Source: Salvelinus alpinus (Eukaryota > Chordata > Actinopteri > Salmoniformes > Salmonidae). Taken from it: 64,000 nucleotides of DNA. The DNA lies in the NCBI RefSeq assembly GCF_045679555.1, contig NC_092087.1:79415305-79479304 (forward strand), given 5' to 3'. The position numbers and the translations under genes were made by a program. Of this stretch, positions 54,534-64,000 are shown piece by piece (the stretch's first letter is position 1; each line of letters begins with the position of its first letter). The notes under the pieces were generated by a model, which saw only the letters and a list, made by a program, of their open reading frames with translations, was not told the origin of the DNA and ran no database searches.

Positions 54534-55621
54534 TCATACTTTTGTATGTTGACACCACTTCAAATTACTGATTTGGCATATCGACCACCCGTTGCTGAAG
54601 CGTATAAAATCGAGCACACAGCCGTGCAATCTCCATATTCAAACATTGGCAGTAGAAGGGCCTTGGTGAGCTCTCACTTTCAACGTGGCAGTCATAGGAT
54701 GACACTTTTCCAAGTCAGTTTAGCATATTTCCACCCTGCTAAAGCATCCCCGGTCAAGTAAATTTAATGTGATAGGCCACACAATCACACAACAGGGCTG
54801 TAGTCATCTGTCCTCGGTTGCAACACTTAGCGTTCCAAACTGCCTCTGGATGCATTGTTAGCACCAGAACTGTTCCGGTGCTTCATGAAGAGTTTCAATG
54901 AACAGCTGCACACAAGCCAACAATCAATGTGCAATTCCACTTGTCTGTGGGGGTGGTGTAAAGCTCAGTGATATTGGACTAAAGCGCAATGGAAATGCCT
55001 TGTCTGGAGAGACTAATTACTCCATCTGGCAGGACAAATCTGGGTTTCACTAATGCCAGGAGAAAGCTACCTGCCCGACTGCATTGTGCCAACTTAAGTT
55101 TGTTAATGGAATAATGGTCTGGGGCTGTTTATGATGGTTTGGGCTGGCCCCTTAGTTCCAGTGAAGGGAAGTCTTAACGCTACAGCATACAATAATATTC
55201 TAGACAATTTTGTGCTTCCAACTTTGACAACAGTTTGGGGGAAGGACCTTTCCTGTTTCTGTATGACAGTGCACAGTGCAAGGTCCATACAGAAATGGTT
55301 TGCGATTGGTGTGGAAGTATTTGACAGGCCTGGAAAGAGCCTTGAACTCAACCCTATCGAACACCTTTGGCATGAATTGGAATGCTGACTGCGAGCCAGG
55401 CCTAATCAACCAACATCAGTTTCTGACCTCCTACTGTTGTGGCTGAATGAAAGCAAGTCCCCACAGATGTTCAAACAACTAGTGGAACGCCTTCCCAGAA
55501 GAGTGAAGGCTTTTATAGCTGCAATTGGGGGGAGCAAACTCCATATTAATGCCCATGATTTTGAAATGAGATGTTCAACAAGCTGATGTCCATAACTTTG
55601 GTCATGTAGTGCACTTTAGTT
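54534..55621 (+). mobile_element. Degenerate Tc1-like transposon (copy B)
   Basis: Counterpart of 31886-32976, with several small indels relative to A. The frame 55131-55388 keeps GKDLSCFCMTVHSARSIQKW and LNPIEHLWHELEC, so the last catalytic Glu region is slightly better preserved than in A. Confidence 0.8.
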
Positions 55622-55962
55622 GTAGTTATGTAGGCATGCATTGTACACGGTGTTGACAATCCAGACTTATTCTTCAATGTCAGTCTGAGCCTTAGAGAGA
55701 GTACTAAGCTAACATAAGGATTTGTTATTAAATGTTCAAACAATGATCAATTAGATGTATGAATTTTTGGGACACTTCAGGTATAAACATTTTATCACAA
55801 TGTTTTGCTAAAATATAGAATTTTGCCTTTGCTACTATAGCCCACAGAAACACCTTGAATAATGCCTTTTTATAAATGGCAAAGTTTTGTAGTCTCTCCA
55901 ATATCTAGGTGGTGGCACATTTAACCCTTTATGTATCACATTTTGCCACATACTTTGTCGGA

Positions 55963-56134
55963 ATCCAGATGGTGAGTAATATATGGAATTAAGTAGTAAC
56001 CAAAACAAGTGTTAAACAAATCAAATATGTTTGGCATTCAAAGTAGCCACCCTTAGCCTTGACAGCTTTGCACACTCTTGGCATTCTCTCAACCAGCTTC
56101 ATGAGGTAGTCACTTGGAATGCATTTCAATTAAA
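55963..56134 (-). mobile_element. Tc1-like terminal fragment (copy B)
   Basis: Counterpart of 33313-33497 with small deletions. Confidence 0.75.
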
Positions 56135-56605
56135 GAGTAACCCAGCACCTTTTTTTTATGCCAGCTAAAGTGGGCTTTCCACTTTCCTTATTTATTTAGT
56201 AAAGATGATAACACATAATCACTCCGGACAGACAATTAAAAACTCATATAAATGTTGCAGCAGCCTAGGCTACTCCTAAACAGAGATCTGACATGCTGTA
56301 TGGGATGAAAACGAGATGATTTTTCAGTCTGATCATGTAGGCTAATAATAGCAGCTGCGTACAGCCTATGCGCCATGTCCATCTGGTCAGGGTAAACAAA
56401 TTGGTAACGTTATGTATTTATAGTCCATTTGTGTTTCAGGAGAAAATGTGATTAAATTTGGTTTACATTCAAACTGGGGCTGGCCAGGCTGCCTATACGT
56501 TTTCAATCCAAAATGAGTAACTGGAATGAATCAACATAATAGTGATGACAGATGTGAGTTAATGTTTAATTAGGCTTACCGTTGCATAGCTCTGCATGAT
56601 GCAAA

Positions 56606-59600
56606 CAGGGCTGGCCCTCCCATTAGGCAAGATTATGCTGCCGTCATTTTGGCAATTGGCTGCCACCCTCCGGTGCCCCTGATCCGCTTCTAAACCGCCC
56701 GCACCCCAGCCACCAGCTCATAGCCATTGCTGCAGTTCCCGCCCCCACCCTTTTTTCTCCTCTCCCGAAGTTCACTCTTACTATCTTTGGTAGCTATGGT
56801 GATGTGTTTTTTAAATGGGGATTATCCAACTGTGAATCATTAATAAAAAGGAGTTTGCCAATTCAAGTATTGTATTGTCTTTTTGTTTGTGTGACAAGTT
56901 GGTGATTAAGGCAGTAGCCTAACCTATCCTGTTAACGTTAGCTAGCTCATACTAGTAGATATCATCAGCTAAAAGTAAGCTACAGAGAGTTGAAACAAAT
57001 GTGCTACCATGTCTAAGAGACAAAAATGAATGAAGCGGATAAAAAAAAAATGAATGAGAAAAGAGGCACAATCTCTAAACCAAAGCAATTCGCTGCTGAA
57101 ATTGATCAGCGTGCAGCTATGTCCATCAGCCGGTATAGAGAACGACAAGCCTCCGGGGACAGGCGTTCATTCGCCGAGAGGGACGAGCCCCCTTTCGCTG
57201 GTTCTAGCAGTGAAGAGGGTGAACCGGAGGAGCCATCCACTTCCACCAATGATGAGAGCTCACTGGGTGAACAAGAACGGGTGGCCACACCTCCAAACAA
57301 TGCTGGCGGAGACCCTACTATCTTGGACCCTGACTCAGATTCGTCGCACCCCATCCCCGATGACAGTCGTGCTGCTGCTAAATCTGACTCCCAGACAAAA
57401 AACATAAAAGATCCCTGTGATTGGCCAAAATATATGAATGGATCTTTACGAGATATGTTAGTGCAGGCTGGGCCACATCAGGATAAGGAGGGGAATTTCC
57501 CAAGAGATGAGGGGCAACGAAAATGTTCGGTGGCCCACTACAATAGGAGGATGGCGAACGGGGAGCGAGTGGAGAGACCAAGGCTTGTCTATTCCAAGCA
57601 AAACGATGCAGCCTTCTGTTTTTGCTGCAAACTTTTTTCACACTAGTGGAAGAATCTGGAAGAATCTGTGCCACCGCCTCAGCTCGCATGAGAAGTCGCA
57701 TGACCACCTAGATAGTTTCCAGAGGTGGAAGGAGCTGGAGATCAGGCTGCTGTACAAGCAAACTATCGATGCCCAAGCCCAACGGGCTATTGGCGGAGAG
57801 ACTACCAACTGGCAGCAGCTGATACGATTAATGGCCACCCAGAATATTGCGCTACGTGGGACCACCGACTGGCTGAACAAGCCTAATAATGGGAACATTC
57901 TGAAGTTTGTGGAAATGCTGGGTATCTTTGATGGAATCATGAAGAAGCATGTAAGGAGAGTACAGCCCAAAGACACACGTGTGAACTACCTTGGTAAAAG
58001 AATCCAGAACGAAATCATTGACATGCTGGCAGAAGAGTTCCAGCAGACAGTGTGCAGTGAGCTAAAAGCAGACAGATATGTTTCTATAATTTTGGTCTGC
58101 ACACCAGACAAGAGCAAAACAGATCAGATGACTACAGTGGTGCATTTTGTTTCAACCGAGGATGATGGGTCAGTGCGCACGAGAGAGCACTTCCTGGAGT
58201 TTAGTGAACTACTTGACGCAACGGGGTGGGCATGACAGAGTTGCTCATCTCAAAACTACAGAAACATGGCATCCGTCATCATGAACATGAGAGGGCAGGG
58301 GTATGACAACGGGGCAAATATGCGGGGGAGGCACAGCGGAGTTCAAAAGAGAGTGCATAATATCAATACAAGGGCATTTTTTTGTGCCATGGAGCACGCA
58401 CTCACTGAATCTGGTTCTCTCTGATGCATTATCGTGTTGCTTGTAGGCAGCTGAGTTTTTTAACACCATCCAAGAGATTTAGACATTTTTATCTGGAGCT
58501 ACACACAGCTGTGACGTGCTGAAAGAGCACGTAAAAGATGGACTCCCCTCAGCACCATGAGATGGGAGAGCCGGGTGGAGGCTGTGAAACCTGTGCAATA
58601 CCAACTCGGGGAGAATTATGATGCCCTGTGCTAAAACAAGGTTGGAGGCAAACAGCATTGCCGCCAAGATGAACAAATCTGGCTTCATGCGCGCAGTGGT
58701 CGTTTGGTATGACACATTGTTCAAAGTGAAAATCACCAGAAAGAGTTTGCAGGTGGTGGGTTTGAACCTTTCACAAGCAGTGGCTCAACTGAACTCAACC
58801 AGGGTATTCCTCCAAGACTACCACTCCGATGCAGCTTTCGCTGGCGCATTAGCAAGCGCAAATGATTTGGCAGAGGAGATGTGTATTGTGCCCTGTTTCC
58901 GGGTGCAGCCCATTGGCCGTCCCAGGAAGAAGAGGAGTCTGTTTGGCTACGAGGGAGAGGATGAGCCTGTGACTGACCCTCAGCAGAAATTCGAAGTACA
59001 TTTCTTTAATCAGTTTCTTGATTCTGCTATTCAGTCCGTCAACGAGGGCTTTACGCAGCTCGAAGAGCACAGCAGTGTTTTCAGCATCCTGTACAACACC
59101 CCACCGTCAAGGACATGGACACTGTAGTGCTTACCAGGGACTCCGCAACACTCGAGAGGGCCCTTACGTACGGGGATTCCAGGGACATCGACACAAAAGA
59201 GCTGTGTAATGAGTTCAAAGTCTTGAACAGGAGACTGGTCAGTGAGGCAAAACCACTCGACGCACTGGAGTATATATCCAGACACCAAATGGCCTCCTTG
59301 TATCTCAATGCCTATGTTGCCCTGAGAGTTCTTCACACTCCCCGTGACAGTGGCAAGGGGAGAGCGCACATTCTCCAAGCACAAACTACCTGAACTCTAC
59401 TATGAATCAAGAGACTCAATGGACTCGCCACCATATCAATTGATCATGAATTGTCTTACAAAATCAACCTCCAACAAGCAGTGCATGCGTTTGCTTCCAG
59501 GATGGCCATGTGAGTCAACTTGTCTTGAAGGGAAGCGTTGATCATACACTCATATTCATTCTATCACTGAGTCATTTATTAAGATTAATTATTTATCGCC

Positions 59601-59644
59601 TGTTTACTTTGTATACATATATTTTTAAATAGACTACATCCTAA

Positions 59645-59682
<38 letters not shown>

Positions 59683-60686
59683 TTCCTGTCTCTTGCTCTC
59701 TCTTCCTTTGTCGCTCTCTCTCTCACACTCACTCTCTCCATTTGATTTCAGGACCATGGTCAGCTAGAAAGAAAACATCGCTGACTGCAATGCAGCTCAA
59801 CAGCAGAGGAAAGAGGTCACTATGCGGGCCACGAAATAAAGAAATGCTGAAACTGCTGTTGAAATCAAATTCAATATGTAAATAAAATACATTTGTTAAG
59901 GCTGGGTCATTGACATAAAGCTTATTTTACACTGCTCCAACAAATGAGGCACTTGCTTCCAAAGCTCAAATGATCTGACTCTTTTTTACAGTTCTACAGG
60001 AATATTAAATGATATATTAAATAAAAGTGTATTTTTCTTGTGTCGTGGCATGTGTGAAAACAGGTAGCACATTTTTTTGTAAGAAACTCGGTTTCCTCAT
60101 ATAGGCAGTTGGCTGCATAGTGATTGCAACATTGTAACTTTCCGGTAAGGGACCTCCTATATGTGCACTCGAGCACCAATCATCGAATTACACATATAAC
60201 TGGAGCATATTTCTTCCTATTCAAAAAAATAAGTGCTGAGCCTACCTGTTTGACAGACATAATTGTGCTATCCATAGATGTCGGTATAGCCAAATCCTCT
60301 AATACTGTCGCATGTACTCCTTAAATACCTCCGTGAAGGGTTTGGTGTATTTGGTTAAAACCAGGGCTCGAATTGAGTGAGGGTATCCCATACCCTTTGT
60401 TAAAGATAAGGGTAACTACTGTTTGCTTTAAATGTAGAAAAAACTACATACAAGGAATCCAGATGATATAAAGCGTTCTATAACAATGCTTAACTCTGTG
60501 ATACCTTATGGTAGAAACAAGCTTTCAAATGCCTGCAAAAGAGGTGACTCCGATGCATATGAGGATGTATTGATTCCTCTCTATGCCATTCTAAAGCTGA
60601 GCTGCAGCCTATAGTATTCCATGAGCTATTCTGTCCCTATTTAAAAAAAAAGATGTTTGTTTGAACCCAGGAAGCTTTTAGGGAAG
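56606..60686 (+). mobile_element. hAT transposon, right end lost (copy B)
   Basis: Same left end CAGGGCTGGCCCTCCCATTA. The element stops at 60686; the last 0.6 kb and right inverted repeat seen in copy A are absent and an LTR starts at the next base. Confidence 0.85.
57009..59513 (+). pseudogene. ZMYM1/DUF4371-like hAT transposase pseudogene (copy B)
   Basis: Same domain order as copy A. The N-terminal part is better kept: 57026-57646 is one 206-residue frame reaching the zinc-binding CFCCKLFS, where copy A has a TAA (34636) and a deletion. The DUF4371 part is in 57507-58235. Shared frame breaks near 57640, 58230 and 59340 show that the element was dead before duplication. Confidence 0.85.
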
Positions 60687-61274
60687 TGTGAACGCTTCGT
60701 GTAACACATCCGGTGTCAGGATAAATAAAAAGCCAGGTCTGCTAACTTTCTTTAATTATGTTTAATTACCGCAAACAATGAATGGCAAATGAAATTTTCG
60801 TATATACGGGTTCGCTGTATCACCGCGCAGGGTTAACAGGGAACTGGCAAGAAGTACGTAAACAGCTGTTCTTATACCGTGATGACGTAGTTTCAACGCG
60901 TCTGTTGGCCTATCACAGTAGAGGCGGGGCGTGGTTTAGACTTTGCCGGCCCTCGGATTTGTCCAAGCCCCTTGGCGCGTTCCTTTTGTCCACATCTGGT
61001 TGCTGGGTAGATTAGATCCGTCTTGTGTCTGTCGATTCTACACTGAAACAGTTCCTAATATCGTATTGTCCAGTATTCTAAACTCCTGGTTGGTCTAGAG
61101 AGATGCACCCCTCCCCTCTCCAGACTGTCCACAACTTTTATGGCCTGTGTTGGTCAGTCCTTACACCTACACACACACCCCCCTCTGTATTGCTTGTGTG
61201 TGTGTGTAACAAAACAATATTCATTTTCAACCTATATGCTACCCGGCTATAGTGCATAAACATAAATCCTAACA
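60687..61274 (-). mobile_element. Endogenous retrovirus LTR (3' LTR of a minus-strand provirus)
   Basis: 588 bp beginning TGTGAACG and ending CCTAACA on the plus strand, so TG...CA bounded with TGT/ACA inverse ends. On the minus strand, a purine-rich tract (AAAAAGGGGGAAAT, 61288-61275) lies immediately before the LTR, as the primer for plus-strand DNA synthesis does. The outer edge is exactly the end of duplication copy B. Confidence 0.75.
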
Positions 61275-61431
61275 ATTTCCCCCTTTTTACACCCTCATGG
61301 GGTGTAACCAACTTATATATCCATATACTGGGTTTCCGTTGAACCCAGGAACTTGAAACCTTCAACCAGGAGGATAGTTTTTATTTTTTTCATGAAATGT
61401 ATCATTTTTATGCAAAACAGTATATATAAAA

Positions 61432-61600
61432 AAAACATCAGCGGGGTCTTTAGATTCCCCCTTTTGACACCCCCCAGGGTGTCATCATAACAACATGATT
61501 ACATACAGAATATAAAAAACATCAGTGGGGTTTTTAGATTCCCCCTTTTGACACCCCCCAGGGTGTTATCATAACAACATGATTACAGACAGAATATATA
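61432..61600. repeat. Two tandem copies of an 84-bp unit next to the retroviral LTR
   Basis: The module CATCAGCGGGGTCTTTAGAT followed by CCCCCTTTTGACACCCCCC occurs at about 61436 and again at 61520. Both copies contain a polypurine-tract-like run on the minus strand. Confidence 0.85.
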
Positions 61601-61763
61601 TATATTTTTTAATTAAACCCTCTGGTCTCTCCCTCTATACATCTTGTACCAGGTGGGCTCCTTGCCACCCGGAAATTCAAACCTTCACAACAGGGAGGAC
61701 TAATGTAATGACCTGGATAAAAAGTATATTGTTTCTTTTTATTATTATTAATTTTATTTTTTC

Positions 61764-62650
61764 TTATATGACCACTTCTCCCACAGCAAACCAAGGGTCA
61801 TCCTCAGTCAGACCCATCTTTCTCCTGTAGTTTGACTCAGTATCAGCATCTCCATCCGGAGCATCAAACAACGGCATCATACCAGCATCCTTCGCTACAT
61901 CTGTAACAGATTTCTTTAGACAAGGTATGATGCAAGCAGCACAACACATTAACATAAGAAATACAACTACTAGGGTCAGAAATCCAGTATCCATCAATGC
62001 AGTGTACTTACCAAACCAACCATCCAGCCAGGGTAGCAGTCCATCCTCCTCCACACCTGCAAAACCCTTTATCTCCACAGATAACTTTTCCAACCCGCTC
62101 AGAGCTTTTGAATTGCTCCCATCCGGACTGGTATTATTAGGAATAAACGTACAACACTGTTCTCCAAACATCTTACAAAACACCTCTCTGGTTGGCCAGA
62201 ATCATGTCTAGTGCTAGCCTATCTTGTCTAGCGGTTCGAGAGGTGGCATCCAATTGTTCAGCCATCCCTATAAGTGCGGTGTGGTTAACTCATTGTTGAT
62301 TATAGTAAATATAATTGATCCAGGCAGTTTGCTTAGCATCAACAATAGCTGGGCAACAAATGCCACAGACCATAATTTCTGTTTAACGCCTAGTATTCGG
62401 GGGGGACCCCTACAGGGAACCCCAACAGGTTGGTGTGGATGTTATCTGTACCCTCGGACCAAGGAGCGTCACGTTTCTGCCGTCTCCTGGGTTGGTCCCG
62501 AGCATCTGTGTCATGTGTAGCTCCCAGGAGTTGGTTAGCTGTAACCTCAATAATAGTCAATGGTGTTATCAGACTGGCCAAAGCACATGTGCCCTGCCAG
62601 TCTTCTTTCAAAATGGAGGTCAACCGCCTGGCAGGTCCACACATCCACCA
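61764..62650 (-). pseudogene. Endogenous retrovirus env remnant, frameshifted
   Basis: Minus-strand remnant of a retroviral envelope gene, an old genomic copy. Reading 62644 to 62390 is surface-subunit sequence that ends with a basic furin-type site (RRRQKR) and the following hydrophobic region. Reading 62183 to 61764 is the transmembrane subunit: a CX6CC motif near its start, a membrane-spanning segment about 85 residues in (LTLVVVFLMLMCCAACIIP) and a short cytoplasmic tail. The two lie in different frames, with a frame change near 62180, so no complete envelope protein is encoded. The N-terminal part of the surface subunit and gag-pol are absent. CX6CC and the layout fit gamma/epsilon-like retroviruses of fish. 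Confidence 0.8.
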
Positions 62651-62815
62651 TACATCAGCAACACCTCTAGTTTGGTTCAGCCCTTCAACGGGCCAGGTGG
62701 CATTAATAGTGACATTAGTGATGCAGTAGGGAGCCTCCCATAGTCTATACCCCTACCTGTACCAGTGATACAGCTGTACTATGTGTGTGTATTAAAGACA
62801 ATACAGCCCTTCTGT

Positions 62816-64000
62816 CATCCATTTAAAACCTACACTCGATCCCTCCGATGTCAACAACTACAGACCAGTATCCCTTCTTTCTTTTCTCTCCAAAACTCTT
62901 GAACGTGCCGTCCTTGGCCAGCTCTCCTGCTATCTCTCTCAGAATGACCTTCTTGATCCAAATCAGTCAGGTTTCAAGACTAGTCATTCAACTGAGACTG
63001 CTCTTCTCTGTGTCACGGAGGCGCTCCGCACTGCTAAAGCTAACTCTCTCTCCTCTGCTCTCATCCTTCTAGACCTATCGGCTGCCTTTGATACTGTGAA
63101 CCATCAGATCCTCCTCTCCACCCTCTCCGGCGCGGCCCACGCTTGGATTGCGTCCTACCTGACAGGTCGCTCCTACCAGGTGGCGTGGCGAGAATCTGTC
63201 TCCGCACCACGTGCTCTCACCACTGGTGTCCCCCAGGGCTCTGTTCTAGGCCCTCTCCTATTCTCGCTATACACCAAGTCACTTGGCTCTGTCATATCCT
63301 CACATGGTCTCTCCTATCATTGCTATGCAGACGACACACAATTAATCTTCTCCTTTCCCCCCTCTGATAACCAGGTGGTGAATCGCATCTCTGCATGTCT
63401 GGCAGACATATCAGTGTGGATGACGGATCACCACCTCAAGCTGAACCTCGGCAAGACGGAGCTGCTCTTCCTCCCGGGGAAGGACTGCCCGTTCCATGAT
63501 CTCGCCATCACGGTTGACAACTCCATTGTGTCCTCCTCCCAGAGTGCTAAGAACCTTGGCGTGATCCTGGACAACACCCTGTCGTTCTCAACTAACATCA
63601 AGGCGGTGACCCGTTCCTGTAGGTTCATACTCTACAACATTCGCAGAGTACGACCCTGCCTCACGCAGGAAGCGGCGCAGGTCCTAATCCAGGCACTTGT
63701 CATCTCCCGTCTGGATTACTGCAACTCGCTGTTGGCTGGGCTCCCTGCCTGTGCCATTAAACCCCTACAACTCATCCAGAACGCCGCAGCCCGTCTGGTG
63801 TTCAACTTTCCCAAGTTCTCTCACGTCACCCCGCTCCTCCGCTCTCTCCACTGGCTTCCAGTTGAAGCTCGCATCCGCTACAAGACCATGGTGCTTGCCT
63901 ACGGAGCTGTGAGGGGAACGGCACCTCCGTACCTTCAGGCTCTGATCAGGCCCTACACCCAAACAAGGGCACTGCGTTCATCCACCTCTGGCCTGCTCGC
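62816..64000 (+). mobile_element. L2-type LINE, reverse transcriptase ORF open to the window end
   Basis: From about 62826 a single frame (codon start 62850) has no stop to base 64000, over 380 codons. It encodes NNYRPVSLLSFLSKTLERAV, DLSAAFDTVNHQILLSTL (RT block with catalytic Asp), TGVPQGSVLGPLLFSLYT, YHCYADDTQLIFSF (catalytic YADD) and HHLKLNLGKTELLFLPGK, then the C-terminal region with VISRLDYCNSLLAGLPACAI and LHWLPVEARIRYKTMVLAYG. These are the ordered RT motifs of L2/CR1 non-LTR elements. A short deletion before HAWIASYLTGRS shortens one loop. The 5' end is truncated at the junction with the retroviral remnant, so the endonuclease domain is lost. The frame is hidden from simple ORF lists because it runs off the window. 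Confidence 0.92.

Overview
The window is teleost nuclear DNA, almost certainly from a salmonid. The evidence is the repeat set: Tc1-like elements with the Sleeping Beauty-type ends, salmonid tRNA-derived SINE and MITE families, and an RSg-1-like LINE tail. Genes are split into short exons with GT/AG introns, so most real coding sequence is in pieces of 45 to 200 bp and long single-frame ORFs are mostly repeats or transposons.

Layout. 1-4.6 kb: last three coding exons and long 3' region of an RBFOX-family splicing factor (+). 4.6-5.7 kb: LINE fragment. 5.9-10.4 kb: a complete small gene on the minus strand for the inhibitory gamma subunit of photoreceptor PDE6 (pde6h/pde6g), with two coding exons, a likely non-coding first exon with a TATA box, and a 1.9 kb minisatellite in its first intron. 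10.5-18.1 kb: mainly Tc1 elements, MITEs, SINEs and a LINE interrupted by a Tc1 element. 19.9-23.1 kb: a complete seven-exon erp27 (redox-inactive PDI-like ER protein ending KTEL). Human PDE6H and ERP27 are also close neighbours, which supports both calls.

A 16.8 kb block (21182-38019, copy A) occurs again as copy B (44246-60686), same orientation, about 6.2 kb after copy A ends. Each copy holds erp27 exons 3-7, a nested Tc1-in-MITE, a broken Sleeping Beauty-type element, a four-coding-exon gene for a secreted protein made of 20-residue Gln/Pro/Trp-rich repeats, a degenerate Tc1 element and a hAT transposon with a ZMYM1/DUF4371-like transposase. Copy A has complete erp27 and the complete hAT element. 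Copy B lacks erp27 exons 1-2 and its hAT is cut exactly where an endogenous retrovirus LTR begins.

The most striking point is the repeat-protein gene. In copy A the signal-peptide exons read in frame into the WHPAQ repeat array and on to the stop. In copy B a 2-bp deletion just before the array moves the same signal peptide into another frame of the array. That frame is also open for over 450 codons and predicts a quite different Ala/Ser-rich secreted protein, if it is a real allele and the RNA escapes decay.

The last 3.3 kb holds a retroviral LTR with a broken env remnant (minus strand) and an L2-type LINE reverse transcriptase whose frame stays open to the window end.
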